Shown here piece by piece: positions 53,382 to 62,651 of a stretch of DNA of 64,000 nt. Source of the DNA: an uncultured Eubacterium sp. (GTDB lineage: Bacteria > Bacillota > Clostridia > Lachnospirales > Lachnospiraceae); contig CAJUDA010000016.1 in assembly GCA_910584875.1 (NCBI GenBank), positions 1-64,000 on the forward strand, in the 5' to 3' direction. Made by a program: the position numbers and the translations under genes. Positions within the stretch are counted from its first letter, which is position 1, and each line of letters starts with the position of its first letter. The notes under the pieces were generated by a model, which was given only the letters and a program-made list of their open reading frames with translations, was not told where the DNA came from and did not search any database.

Positions 53382-53477
53382 AGAGAAAGCTTTTTGAAGC
53401 AAACGATAGCTGAAATTGCGTATCACTATGCGTATGAAAGTTGGGGCAGGCTGCTACAGGAGTTGCAGAAAGAGTGA
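53382..53477 (+). pseudogene. Short gene remnant
   Basis: A 31-codon frame between two stops reads KQTIAEIAYHYAYESWGRLL and QELQKE before TGA. The composition is protein-like, but there is no start codon or ribosome binding site. It is probably the tail of a lost gene; the family is not recognised. Confidence 0.3.
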
Positions 53478-53562
53478 CGAATTTTGGGAGCCATATATTT
53501 TCAAACTTTAAAATATTTTACACCTATATTTTGTTATATATGGCATTTATCCCCTTGCCATA

Positions 53563-53877
53563 CTAGCTCAACTTATTTTCATAATCCTGCAACTCATGAA
53601 AAATATTATCGACAAATACCACATGATCGACGATACGATATATCATAAAATAGCTGTGATTTAAGAAATTTATGCGACGATATCCTGACTGAAGCAGTCT
53701 TGGATTATCACATAGTTTCAAACTCCCTGCCACATACTTAAGACTTTCGATTGTTGCGTCGTAATCATTCAATACATTTTCTGCCGCCTGCACATTCCCT
53801 TTCTCAATAATGAGATATTGAATAAAACACTCTAAGTCCTCTTCTGCATCTTTTGTGACCACTACCTTATAAGCCAT
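53563..53877 (-). CDS. RelE/ParE-family toxin
   Basis: The 104-residue toxin has the compact ParE/RelE fold: YKVVVTKDAEEDLECFIQYL, then YDATIESLKYV, RRINFLNHSYFMIYRIVDHVVFVDNIFHELQDYE. The basic and Tyr residues near the C-terminus fit an mRNA interferase or gyrase-directed member, but the target is not decidable from sequence. Its start overlaps the antitoxin gene by 11 bases, the usual antitoxin-first order. Confidence 0.88.
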   Translation of the reverse strand: MAYKVVVTKDAEEDLECFIQYLIIEKGNVQAAENVLNDYDATIESLKYVAGSLKLCDNPRLLQSGYRRINFLNHSYFMIYRIVDHVVFVDNIFHELQDYENKLS

Positions 53878-54160
53878 ACTTTGTCCTCATATCACGGGAA
53901 ACGTCTGCCGCATCTTTATATATCCCCTGTGCTGCGTGTTCCCGTGATTTTTCCAGCTTATCTAACATTTCATGCTCCGCTAATGCTCTATATGGATTTG
54001 CGCCTGCTCTTTTTATTTCAAATGGAAAGCCATTTACTGCCAGTGCCTGCGTTAAAAACATACGGATTGCCGTTGTGGTATCTGTTCCTAAATCCTTAAA
54101 TAAAGCATCCGACCTTGCTTTTAAGTCATCATCTACTCTGATTTGAATCGTGCTTGCCAT
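53867..54160 (-). CDS. RelB/DinJ-family antitoxin
   Basis: The 97-residue antitoxin has an N-terminal ribbon-helix-helix (TIQIRVDDDLKARSDALFKDLGTDTTTAIRMFLTQAL) that would bind its own promoter, and a C-terminal toxin-binding tail (NPYRALAEHEMLDKLEKSREHAAQGIY). TTGACT-17-TAATCT precedes it, with AGGAGG 9 bases before the ATG. It neutralises the toxin encoded by the overlapping downstream gene. Confidence 0.9.
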   Translation of the reverse strand: MASTIQIRVDDDLKARSDALFKDLGTDTTTAIRMFLTQALAVNGFPFEIKRAGANPYRALAEHEMLDKLEKSREHAAQGIYKDAADVSRDMRTKYGL

Positions 54161-54185
54161 TTATGCCACCTCCTATCTCTATATA

Positions 54186-54214
54186 AGATTAGCAAACAAG
54201 CAGTGCAAAGTCAA
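54186..54214 (-). promoter_or_regulatory. Promoter of the toxin-antitoxin pair
   Basis: Minus strand TTGACT, 17-base spacer, TAATCT, 25 bases before the antitoxin start. Confidence 0.6.
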
Positions 54215-54328
54215 TACATTTGTAATGATATATTAACCTTATCCCTCCGCACTCCGATATATAAAATACAGTATAGCGGAGCAGCAAAATCGTATTGGTG
54301 CAGCCCGGCTGAAAAGGAGAGGAAGCTT

Positions 54329-55117
54329 ATGAGTCTGACGATCAACATGAATAACCCGTCCTATGCAGACAAACCAGAGAGCAGGACAGAATCCGGTCAT
54401 TCCCGTACAGTAAAACCGGGTAATCACAATAATAATATGGCACAGATACCGGGAAGCCGGCTCGCCGCTGCACAGAAAAAATCGATGAAGATGATCATCG
54501 ACCAGTTCCACAGCGACCTTGCCCTTGACCAGAGCCTGAAAGACCGCGCCGTCCATCAGGAGGAGCTGCAGCAGCAGATCGTCGATCACCACAAAAAGAT
54601 CCAGGAGATTGATGATACGATCACTTCCTATAAAGAGCAGTTTGGCATCACAGAAGAAACGCCAAAAGAAAATTATCCGGAAGAATACAAACAGCTCGTG
54701 TCGGGACTTCAGGCACAAAAGGCAGTCTACCAGCGCGACCTGGATCCGTCCAACCCGGATAATCTCTACCGTCAGGAACGCAGGGAACAATACATGATCT
54801 CGGATATCAAGCTGGAACGCCTGAAGGATGATCCCATGTATGATACCCAGAAAGATACCGCTGCGGTCATCAGCAATGCGCTGGATAGCTCGAAACGAAG
54901 TTTTATCAATGAAGCAAGAAAATTGATCGATGAACAATTCGAGACCATGAAAGAAGAAGCCCAGGCAGACAAATCCGAAGAAGAGAAACAGGAGGAAGAG
55001 CTGCTCACCGCAGATACAAAAAAGGAAAAGGATCAGACCGAGATCAGACAATTTATCGAAGAACAGCATATCATCGACGAAGACGCCCTGGGGATCGCTG
55101 TCGATCAGAGATTATAA
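54329..55117 (+). CDS. Unknown charged coiled-coil protein
   Basis: The 262-residue protein starts at the ATG at 54329, after AGGAGAGG; the much longer open frame upstream crosses the antitoxin on the other strand. It begins MSLTINMNNPSYADKPESRT, with an Asn/His/Pro-rich disordered region, then long helices (MKMIIDQFHSDLALDQSLKDR, EELQQQIVDHHKKIQEIDDT) and a very acidic C-terminus (KSEEEKQEEELLTADTKKEK). There is no signal peptide or membrane span. It has its own terminator. I do not recognise a family; a structural or scaffold role is possible. Confidence 0.7.
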   Translation: MSLTINMNNPSYADKPESRTESGHSRTVKPGNHNNNMAQIPGSRLAAAQKKSMKMIIDQFHSDLALDQSLKDRAVHQEELQQQIVDHHKKIQEIDDTITSYKEQFGITEETPKENYPEEYKQLVSGLQAQKAVYQRDLDPSNPDNLYRQERREQYMISDIKLERLKDDPMYDTQKDTAAVISNALDSSKRSFINEARKLIDEQFETMKEEAQADKSEEEKQEEELLTADTKKEKDQTEIRQFIEEQHIIDEDALGIAVDQRL

Positions 55118-55133
55118 TCATTCATTTGTATGC

Positions 55134-55172
55134 AAAACGTCCGCTGCTTTGTCATAACAGCGGACGTTTTTT
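55134..55172 (+). terminator. Terminator of the coiled-coil gene
   Basis: 13-bp stem AAAACGTCCGCTG/CAGCGGACGTTTT with an 11-base loop and a T-run. Confidence 0.85.
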
Positions 55173-55224
55173 ATCTGTCGGCATGGTTCCATGACGCCTG
55201 CCTGAGCCGACTAATCGGGCAGGA

Positions 55225-57261
55225 TCAGCTGTCAGCCCGTTTCACCCACACTCTCATTTCATTTTCACCGCGGTTCGCCCAGGTATAATAGGGGACAAAC
55301 TGGAGCTGAACTGGCGTTTTCTTTATTTCTTTTACCACACGGTACAATCCCCGTCCGTCCATGTAGACCGGTTCCTGCCGGTATCCGGAAAGGGTTATGC
55401 CCTCCACGGTCGTACCGGCGATCTCACGTTCCCTCACTTCCGGTTCTGCCTTCACATCCAGGCTCAGAAGATGCAGGTCTTTGCCATTGTCCACTTCTTC
55501 GAGACAATAGACAACAGGACCACGCATCACAGCAACCTTTCCGATATCCTCGCGGACACGGCTGTCCGCCTCAAATACATGAACCTCCATCGGAAAATGC
55601 AAGCTCAGGGAATCCTCTTCCTTCCATACCTTTGTCACATACAGATAGCCATCCTTCTCTAACGTATCTGCCCCTTCTGTCCCCTGTACCTGATACTCTC
55701 CGCACCACTCCGGGATGCGCATGGCGATCGTAAACGGATGCCCCGTCCCCTTCACCTGCACACGGACATCCCCGTTCCACGGATAGCCCGATGAGACAGA
55801 GATCTCCGCCGTCTCTCCTTTCACTTCCTTCTGTACGGTACTTCCCATATAAAGATGAATGTACAGCGTATCTTCCTTTTCCGTGTAGGCATAAGAACCG
55901 ATCGAACTCAGAAGACGCGCGAGATTGGGCGGACAGCAGGCACAGCCAAACCATTTTTGCCGCACCGGCTTTACATGAAATTTGCGTTCATCAAAATGAC
56001 ATGCCTCCGGCGTCACCTCAAGCGGATTGACATAAAAGAAGCTCTTGCCGTCCAGCGCCATGCCGCTGAGGACGCCGTTGTAAAGGGCACGTTCCATCGC
56101 ATCAGCATACCGGGCCTCCGGTCGAATCTGAAGCATCCTCCTCGCCCAGAACACCAGACCAATGGCAGCACAGGTCTCAGCGTATGCCGTATCGTTGGGC
56201 AGGTCATAACGGTAAGAAAACGCCTCGCCCAGATGGGTCGCACCGATCCCCCCGGTTATGTACATCTTCTGGCTGATCATGTTGTCCCACAGCTTTTCGC
56301 ATGCCGCATATAACTCCTGGTCCTCATAGATCCTTGCCAGATCGGTCATGCCGGAATACAGATAGACACCCCGGACAGCGTGTCCGGTCACCTCATCCTG
56401 CTCGCGCACCGGCACATGTGCCTGATGATAAAAATAGCGCAGGTCTTCCTCATGACCCTTCTCGATCTTCTCGGGATGATCCTCACTATCATAATAATAG
56501 GGACGTTTCCCGCGTTCATTGACAAAGAAATAGCTGAGATCCAGGTATTTTTTCTCCCCTGTCACTTCATAAAGCCTCACCAGCGCCATCTCTGCGATCT
56601 CGTGTCCCGGATATCCCTTGCATTTGCCCTCCCCGGGTCCAAAATAATTGGCAATATAATCGGCAAACCGCATCGCCGCCTTCAAAAGCTTATCTTTTCC
56701 GGTCGCCTCATAATAAGCCACCGCCCCTTCTGTCAGATGACCAAAGCAGTACAATTCATGATGATCCCGCAGATTGGAAAAAATCTTATCCTTCCCGTTT
56801 ATGATGTAATAGGTATCCAGATACCCGTCCTCCTGCTGCGCCGCACAGACGATATCGATCGCATCGTCCGCCCGTTTCTCCAGTTCGGGATCCGGATGCT
56901 GAGTCAGGGAATATGCCACTGCCTCCACCCATTTGTAAAAATCACTGTCCTGGAAGACAAAGCCATAAAACTTATCCTCCAGATGATCCATATCCTCCGG
57001 CAGCGCCTGAAATCCGCGGAATGTGTACTGCGGTTCCTCGAAGGATTCTCCCTGCTCTTTCCTCTCCTCATTCTGCTTCCCCGCCACTTTGAAATTGCGC
57101 ATGCAAAAGCTTGGCTCCGCCCCCTCTACCTGGTCATTGAGGGCGTCCCACTGATAGGGGATGATCTCTTCCCTCACCAGCTCCATCTCATTTTTCCAGA
57201 AAGCATCCGTGATCTGGATCTTTCTGAGGGAAACAGGGGTTGTGTACTCATTTTTGTTCAT
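55225..57261 (-). CDS. GH127 beta-L-arabinofuranosidase (DUF1680)
   Basis: The 678-residue glycoside hydrolase has the GH127/DUF1680 pattern: an (alpha/alpha)6 barrel with KFYGFVFQDSDFYKWVEAVA, AQQEDGYLDTYY, FGHLTEGAVAYYEATG, and the signature KWFGCACCPPNLARLLSSIG. In characterised GH127 enzymes the CC pair supplies the Cys nucleophile and zinc ligands, and all three cysteines are present here. No signal peptide, so it acts inside the cell on imported oligosaccharides from plant or arabinogalactan glycans. A small redox-type protein gene is 40 bases upstream; no transporter is nearby. Confidence 0.93.
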   Translation of the reverse strand: MNKNEYTTPVSLRKIQITDAFWKNEMELVREEIIPYQWDALNDQVEGAEPSFCMRNFKVAGKQNEERKEQGESFEEPQYTFRGFQALPEDMDHLEDKFYGFVFQDSDFYKWVEAVAYSLTQHPDPELEKRADDAIDIVCAAQQEDGYLDTYYIINGKDKIFSNLRDHHELYCFGHLTEGAVAYYEATGKDKLLKAAMRFADYIANYFGPGEGKCKGYPGHEIAEMALVRLYEVTGEKKYLDLSYFFVNERGKRPYYYDSEDHPEKIEKGHEEDLRYFYHQAHVPVREQDEVTGHAVRGVYLYSGMTDLARIYEDQELYAACEKLWDNMISQKMYITGGIGATHLGEAFSYRYDLPNDTAYAETCAAIGLVFWARRMLQIRPEARYADAMERALYNGVLSGMALDGKSFFYVNPLEVTPEACHFDERKFHVKPVRQKWFGCACCPPNLARLLSSIGSYAYTEKEDTLYIHLYMGSTVQKEVKGETAEISVSSGYPWNGDVRVQVKGTGHPFTIAMRIPEWCGEYQVQGTEGADTLEKDGYLYVTKVWKEEDSLSLHFPMEVHVFEADSRVREDIGKVAVMRGPVVYCLEEVDNGKDLHLLSLDVKAEPEVREREIAGTTVEGITLSGYRQEPVYMDGRGLYRVVKEIKKTPVQLQFVPYYTWANRGENEMRVWVKRADS

Positions 57262-57301
57262 TCGTCATACCTCTCCTTTATTGATTCGTTGTACTAGTTA
57301 T

Positions 57302-57772
57302 TCAATCCGGGAAAATCTCAGCCAGTACATCGCAGGCGTCTCCGATCAGATTCAGACAGGGACGCTTTTTGTAATACTCTTCGGTCCGGGGTTCCGGGGT
57401 GCTCCCTGTCCGGTACTCTTCTGACACAGAGGAGTGCTTCTTATCCAGTCCCAGCAGCTCACGGCATACAATGCTCCCGTTTCTCGCCTCAAATGCCGCC
57501 GCCAGCCGCTGGACCGCATCATAATTTCTCTTTTTCCCCTCCGGGTCTCTGGGATCTGCGCTCCCCGTAAGGGCGCCTGCCACGATAAACATGGCGGACA
57601 CGGTACCACATACCTGCCGCAGCCGCCCCATGCCGCCGCCAAACGACTGGCACAGTTTCAGCGCCTGCTCCGTCTCCACCCCCAGCAGATCGCTGTGGGC
57701 AAGGACGACCGCCTGCGTGCAGTTATAACCCTCCCTGAAATTTTTCATTGCCTGTTCTCTGCGTGATTCCAT
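57302..57772 (-). CDS. C_GCAxxG_C_C family redox protein
   Basis: The 156-residue protein belongs to the C_GCAxxG_C_C family of putative redox or metal-binding proteins. It shows NFREGYNCTQAVVLAHSDLLG, LCQSFGGGMGRLRQVCGTVSAM, CRELLGL and CDVLAEIF, with the characteristic Cys positions. Clostridial members often lie next to selenium or electron-transfer genes; here it precedes the GH127 gene by 40 bases, perhaps only by chance. The biochemical role is not known. Confidence 0.85.
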   Translation of the reverse strand: MESRREQAMKNFREGYNCTQAVVLAHSDLLGVETEQALKLCQSFGGGMGRLRQVCGTVSAMFIVAGALTGSADPRDPEGKKRNYDAVQRLAAAFEARNGSIVCRELLGLDKKHSSVSEEYRTGSTPEPRTEEYYKKRPCLNLIGDACDVLAEIFPD

Positions 57773-57949
57773 CCTGACCTCTCTTCCTGTCTTCGCCGGG
57801 CAGCGCCGATCCGGATCTGCTGCCCGGTCAGCACTACAAATACGATTCGCTTATTCTTATTCTAACATAAAATATTCAAAGTTCCTATTGATTTTTTCTT
57901 CAAAATCTGTTTTTATAGTTATATCATATATGAAAAGAGAGGGTTCGCT

Positions 57950-58828
57950 ATGAGTGCAAAAGAATGGAAACCGATCATGGAAGGCAAAGTGCGTGAGATC
58001 TACGACAACGGGGACAATCTGATCATCGTCGCCACAGACCGCATCAGCTGTTTTGATGTGATCCTGAAAAATAATGTCACAAAAAAGGGTACTGTCCTGA
58101 CCCAGATGTCACGGTTCTGGTTTGATATGACGGAAGATATCCTGCCAAACCATATGATCTCTGTCGATGTAAAGGATATGCCGGAATTTTTCAGACAGCC
58201 ACAGTTTGACGGCAACAGTATGATGTGCCGGAAGCTCAAAATGCTGCCCATCGAATGCATCGTGCGCGGCTATATCACAGGGAGCGGCTGGGAAAGCTAC
58301 AAAAAGGATGGTACTGTGTGCGGCATAACACTGCCGGAAGGTCTGAAAGAATCGGACAAGCTCCCGGAGCCAATCTACACCCCTTCCACGAAAGCAGAAC
58401 TGGGAGACCATGATGAGAATATTTCCTATGAACAGAGCATCACTCATCTTGAAAAATATTTCCCGGGCAAGGGAGAAGAATATGCCGAAAAGCTTCGCGA
58501 CTTTACGATCGCACTGTATAAAAAATGCGCTGACTATGCACGGCAGCGAGGGATCATTATCGCCGATACCAAGTTTGAATTCGGACTGGATGACAAGGGT
58601 AATATCGTACTTGGCGACGAGATGCTGACCCCCGACAGTTCACGCTTCTGGCCTGCTGAAGGATATGAACCGGGTCATGGACAGCCTTCCTTTGACAAGC
58701 AGTTTGCCCGTGACTGGCTGAAACAAAATCCAGGTAATGACTGGACGCTTCCTGACGATGTTGTACAGAAGACCATCGATAAGTACCTTTCCGGTTATGA
58801 ACTTCTGACCGGGGAGAAAATCGGATAA
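57950..58828 (+). CDS. purC: SAICAR synthetase
   Basis: PurC joins aspartate to CAIR using ATP, step 7 of purine synthesis. The 292-residue protein is of the longer, yeast-like type: GKVREIYDNGDNLIIVATDRIS, ECIVRGYITGSGWESYKK, FTPSTKAE-type loop (YTPSTKAELGDHDENIS), and GDEMLTPDSSRFWP. It stands alone, 46 kb from purF and purB in this window. Its start has GAGAGGG about 8 bases upstream. No purine riboswitch is evident in the 177-base gap before it. Confidence 0.95.
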   Translation: MSAKEWKPIMEGKVREIYDNGDNLIIVATDRISCFDVILKNNVTKKGTVLTQMSRFWFDMTEDILPNHMISVDVKDMPEFFRQPQFDGNSMMCRKLKMLPIECIVRGYITGSGWESYKKDGTVCGITLPEGLKESDKLPEPIYTPSTKAELGDHDENISYEQSITHLEKYFPGKGEEYAEKLRDFTIALYKKCADYARQRGIIIADTKFEFGLDDKGNIVLGDEMLTPDSSRFWPAEGYEPGHGQPSFDKQFARDWLKQNPGNDWTLPDDVVQKTIDKYLSGYELLTGEKIG

Positions 58829-58847
58829 ATAAATACTTTTATTTCAC

Positions 58848-58883
58848 AATATCTGCCGGATTTCTTAAAATCCGGCAGATATT
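58848..58883 (+). terminator. Hairpin after purC
   Basis: Perfect 16-bp stem AATATCTGCCGGATTT/AAATCCGGCAGATATT with a 4-base loop. T-tracts are weak, so it may act as a terminator or mRNA stabiliser. Confidence 0.6.
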
Positions 58884-58954
58884 GCATTATGTGCACAACT
58901 TTACGTTATGTATACAATCTATCAGTTAAAAATTCGAGTTATAGATTTTACTGA

Positions 58955-59200
58955 TCAGGGCTTCTGAGACAAACCAAGATTATATGCCTCCTCCAACGCT
59001 TTTGTTCTCTTAATATCTCCAATATCTTTCACACCCCTTACAAGAACCATGCCTGCATCCTCCAAACGAAAATAATTAAGTACAAGCTGATACTGCAATT
59101 TAATTGCATCAAACAATTCTGGTAATGTTGCCGCTCCCACCAGCAGCAATGCCAGCTTTTTTATCTGAAATTCATTCCTCCATTCCTCCTGTACATTCAT
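58955..59200 (-). pseudogene. C-terminal fragment of an FMN reductase-like flavodoxin protein
   Basis: The 81-codon frame (EFQIKKLALLLVGAATLPEL, IKLQYQLVLNYFRLEDAGMV, GDIKRTKALEEAYNLG) resembles the C-terminal half of NADPH-dependent FMN reductase or flavodoxin-family proteins. The N-terminal FMN-binding half is missing; the frame begins abruptly and is followed at once by the broken methyltransferase. Probably a truncated remnant; a short protein is unlikely to bind FMN. Confidence 0.6.
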
Positions 59201-59227
59201 TTATGATAATAATAAAATCGAAAATAG

Positions 59228-59966
59228 CTATATGTGTGCGATTGCTCTTAATCTTCGATAATTGGCAACCCATTCTTTCCCATTCCATAAAGTCTCTCTC
59301 GTCAATCTTTCCACGTTTTCGAAAGCTATGGCTTGTACATGTTCTGGCATCATTTCTAATTCAGAGACAAAGAATTGTTTCATCCAATTCACCAATCCCT
59401 GTTCCCCATCCTTTAACACAGTTGGACGGTCATATTCATAAATCCTGTCAATAACAAATCCATTCTTCTTTAACAAGTTACCAAAATCCTCTACTGTAGA
59501 AAGCCTCATAGCCATCCCCCAGACTGTTACAAGCCTCTGCAAAAGCATTTTCAATCGTTGCAATATTTCCGCGTGCACCAAACTCACACACCAATATTCC
59601 CTGCGGTTTCAAAGCCTTATGTATATTTTTCAGCAAAACATCATGATCAATGATCCAGTGAAATACGGCATTGGAAAAAACAACATCAAATTCCTTTTCA
59701 AAAGGCAGCGCAAGTGCATCACATACCTTAAATTCTATATCGCCAAAATCTTCTCTCGCTTTATCAATCATGTTTTCCGAGCTGTCAACACCTACAACTT
59801 TATTACACAATTCGGCTAATTGAGCCGTCAAGATCCCTGTTCCACACCCCAAATCCAAAATAGTCTGTTTCGCATTTTGAGGAACAAATTCCAATAAGCC
59901 CTTTCCATATTTCGCTACAAAATCATGTTTTTTATCATATAGTGTTGAATTCCATTCCATGTACAT
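59228..59966 (-). pseudogene. Frameshifted trans-aconitate-type methyltransferase
   Basis: Two overlapping frames together make one class I SAM methyltransferase. The first (59478-59966) has the SAM motif TILDLGCGTGILTAQLAE, VVGVDSSENMIDKARE and DVVFSNAVFHWIIDH and ends ...GYEAFYSRGFW. The second (59228-59587) continues STVEDFGNLLKKNGFVIDRI and DRPTVLKDGEQGLVNWMKQF. A one-base shift near 59500, at or after a run of five G, joins them. Family knowledge (Tam-like, YpsVEeY...LL...GF) supports one original gene. It is disrupted unless recoding occurs. Confidence 0.75.
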
Positions 59967-60001
59967 CCACTCCTAAAAATCCTCTTCTATTGGCTGATGA
60001 T

Positions 60002-60160
60002 TTACAATAATTGATCCTCCCGGTTTTTCGTTTCCAGTTCCTTTTTCATATATTGTTTCTCGTACTCCTGATATCCGTATTTCGGGTAGAATGCATAGGA
60101 TTCAAACCACTGCTCTCTGGGAGTTCCAAGATGAATTTTTATCGTCTTCTTTCCTCCTAC
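60002..60160 (-). pseudogene. C-terminal remnant of an unidentified gene
   Basis: The frame reads KIHLGTPREQWFESYAFYPK followed by YGYQEYEKQYMKKELETKNR and a stop. It has good protein character but no start with a ribosome binding site of its own, and it begins at the end of the upstream lipoprotein gene. I cannot name the family. It lies next to two other broken genes. Confidence 0.4.
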
Positions 60161-60174
60161 TGCAAAGATTAATG

Positions 60175-61395
60175 TTATAGATCTTCCCAAAATATATCCT
60201 CACGACATAATCTCTTGCGATTCCCGCCATTTAAATCCATGGAGAATAAGTTTTTAGAAGAATATCTTGCTTCTATTTCACCCGAATCATCATTTATTTC
60301 CTCTATAGCCTTATTACAGCCTCGCACATAAATTCTATCTTCAACACATTCCACATTTTCAACTTTCATTTTTCCACAAATCAAAACATCACTATAAGTG
60401 TCTTTTTTTATTCGATGAAGATAATTATTCTTATCTACATAAAATATATACTCGTTATTGTATGATAATGGTACTCCATCAGCTCTGTCCTTCAACACCC
60501 TCATCATCTTACCACCTTCACGCGGAATAATATAATCCTGACAATAAATATATTCATTATCGATTTGTAACATAATTTCATTTTTTTCTAATCCATCTTT
60601 CCGCTCGTAGCAAAATATTTCCATCTCCTTGTTACTTTCTAAATCAAAAGAAAACAGTGTTACCTTTTTTTCATCCCGTCTGCCATAATACATTTTTCCA
60701 TCAATAATCGTTATCAATGGTTTGGGAAATACATTCTCAATATTGCAGGATAACGGAAAATGCTCTTTCCCGAGTTCCCCATTTAAATTCAATCTTGCCA
60801 GCCTTCCGGTAAAACTGTCTGGTACCAGAGTACTCCAATCCTCATAATAAAGAAAACCTTTATAAATAATTGGAGAATCCCTTTTAATCAAAGGAATGTC
60901 TTTTGACATATCTTTTAACATAGTCACTTTTCCTGTTTCTTGATTAATACAGGCAAGATTGTTTAATGTCTTTTCTTCTTCAGTGCTCGTCAAAAGGGCA
61001 TAAAACAAATCTCCGTATTTCAAAAAACCACTAACATAGGCATCTTTTACCGTAAACCGAGTAACAACCACGTTATTATCTCTGTAAACAGTATGATTAC
61101 CTAAATGATCTGAACGCATATAATAATAATGGCCGTCCAAAACCTGTGAATAATCCGATGAGAAATACATTTCTGTCAACTTCTGTCCTGTATTTCCGAC
61201 ATCTATTTCTCCCAGCCTTAATTGATGTTGGATTCCTAATTCATCTGACACTTCCGGATACTTCTTTTCTTCATTCATCTCTTTTTCTGTTGTAGAATAA
61301 GTATCTTCTCCCCCCCTAATTTGTTCCTCTTTACTTTCAACAGAACAAGCACTTAAAATACTACATATACACAGGACATAAATTATTTTTTTCAT
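60175..61395 (-). CDS. Lipoprotein with DUF5050-like beta-propeller
   Basis: The 406-residue protein has a lipoprotein signal (MKKIIYVLCICSILSAC, lipobox LSAC) and a Lys/Glu-rich linker. Repeated blades follow of the kind HYYYMRSDHLGNHTVYRDN, YGDLFYALLTSTEEEKT, IIDGKMYYGRRDEKK, EYIFYVDKNNYLHRIKKDTYSD, a layout like DUF5050 and other beta-propeller sensor domains of Clostridia. It is surface-attached; ligand unknown. Its A/T-rich sequence differs from the more G/C-rich neighbours, hinting at transfer. The 257 bases upstream contain no gene that I can see. Confidence 0.75.
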   Translation of the reverse strand: MKKIIYVLCICSILSACSVESKEEQIRGGEDTYSTTEKEMNEEKKYPEVSDELGIQHQLRLGEIDVGNTGQKLTEMYFSSDYSQVLDGHYYYMRSDHLGNHTVYRDNNVVVTRFTVKDAYVSGFLKYGDLFYALLTSTEEEKTLNNLACINQETGKVTMLKDMSKDIPLIKRDSPIIYKGFLYYEDWSTLVPDSFTGRLARLNLNGELGKEHFPLSCNIENVFPKPLITIIDGKMYYGRRDEKKVTLFSFDLESNKEMEIFCYERKDGLEKNEIMLQIDNEYIYCQDYIIPREGGKMMRVLKDRADGVPLSYNNEYIFYVDKNNYLHRIKKDTYSDVLICGKMKVENVECVEDRIYVRGCNKAIEEINDDSGEIEARYSSKNLFSMDLNGGNRKRLCREDIFWEDL

Positions 61396-61652
61396 AATAT
61401 ACTACCACTACCTACCTTCACTTAACTGATCTTAAAGCTTATTTAAATAGTCCAACGATTTATCGCTGTCTGACTACTCCTGGCCGCAAGACTTACATTC
61501 CAAATTTAAGTCCGACAGAAGAAAAGCATCATTTCCCTCGACAGAAAGAACACGCAACCTAATTATAGCAAGTCGTTACTGCGACGGCAAGCACCAGTTA
61601 CAATGAATTCCAAACTTTAAACACGGACTACTGCGCATACATACTATCCCTT

Positions 61653-62528
61653 TCATTCGTTTTTCTCCCAAAAAGTCCAATGAACCACAGGCTTGAAACC
61701 TATCTTTTCATAAAATGCATTACCACCGCCCGTCATATGCGTTGCACCTAATGGTTTAAGCCTGCGATAATGCTCTGAAAGTGCCGCTGCTGCCAGGCCT
61801 TTCTTTCGATATTTGGGAATCGTACATAGTGGTTCCATATATGCGAGGTGATTTTCCGGAGTCCACCACATACCTGCGTAGCAGACATACTCTCCCTCGT
61901 CATTTTCAATGACAACCGAATCCTCTGGATGCATGTGCGGTGCCATCAATGTGTAATATCCGGGTTCCGCATCTCCGTTCCAGATACCTTCCTCTTCTTC
62001 GTGGTCAAAACCTTTCCAACAGCATTCCATTATTTTTTCCACGGAACATTGATCAGACTCCACAAAATGAAAGCCATCCGGCAACGGATAATCCAGTGAT
62101 TGTTCAAAATCAAAAACTCTCTCTGTAAAGCCTGAAGTTTGTTGAAAACCAGCTTTTTCTGTTGCTTCTTTCACTGCATTCTGCCCATCAAAAATCACAA
62201 ATCTGAGATGACCATCCACGCGTGGCATATATGAAATGGCATACGCAACCATCTCATCCGCCAGCTCCTCATAGCCCGGACGCAGACTGAAATACACATC
62301 ATTGATAGGATTTTCGTAAAAAACAAAACCTGCTATGCGTCCATGTTCCTCCCAAAGCTTCCAGCGGTGTACGAGGGATTTATCCATCCAGTCACTGGAA
62401 AGCGCATACTCCAAAAACGGAGCAGGAACACCATTTCTCCAGTCTTTTTCATATATATCAGTCATAAACTGATATATATCCATAAAATCACACAAAACTC
62501 TAAAATTTCTTGAAATTATTTGAGCCAT
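61653..62528 (-). CDS. Double-GNAT acetyltransferase
   Basis: The start is the ATG at 62528 (MAQIISRNFRVLCDFMDIY), 7 bases after GGAGG. The 291-residue protein has a diverged GNAT-like N-terminal half (VHRWKLWEEHGRIAGFVFYE) and a C-terminal catalytic GNAT with the acetyl-CoA loop LCTIPKYRKKGLAAAALSEH and AFYEKIGFKPV. The acceptor is unknown; such two-domain enzymes can act on aminoglycosides, peptides or small amines. It is monocistronic and AT-rich, like its neighbours. Confidence 0.87.
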   Translation of the reverse strand: MAQIISRNFRVLCDFMDIYQFMTDIYEKDWRNGVPAPFLEYALSSDWMDKSLVHRWKLWEEHGRIAGFVFYENPINDVYFSLRPGYEELADEMVAYAISYMPRVDGHLRFVIFDGQNAVKEATEKAGFQQTSGFTERVFDFEQSLDYPLPDGFHFVESDQCSVEKIMECCWKGFDHEEEEGIWNGDAEPGYYTLMAPHMHPEDSVVIENDEGEYVCYAGMWWTPENHLAYMEPLCTIPKYRKKGLAAAALSEHYRRLKPLGATHMTGGGNAFYEKIGFKPVVHWTFWEKNE

Positions 62529-62616
62529 AAATACATCCTCCTGATACATGATATATACATTATAAGAAAGTACGAGGTACAGGTAAATAGCAAGAACAGT
62601 TATAATCAATATTGCC

Positions 62617-62646
62617 TCAAAAGGACGCCTGCATACGCAAGCGTCC
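62617..62646 (-). terminator. Terminator of the CD3324-like gene
   Basis: Minus strand 10-bp stem GGACGCTTGC/GCAGGCGTCC with loop GTAT, then TTTTGAGG, a few bases after the stop. Confidence 0.7.
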
Positions 62647-62651
62647 CTTGA

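Noticed and set aside
54239..55069. 276-codon Phe/Leu-rich minus-strand frame
   Set aside because: Antisense of the charged coiled-coil gene; composition is the complement of Glu/Lys codons.
57773..57949. Purine riboswitch before purC
   Set aside because: The gap is A/T-rich and shows none of the conserved three-way-junction sequence.
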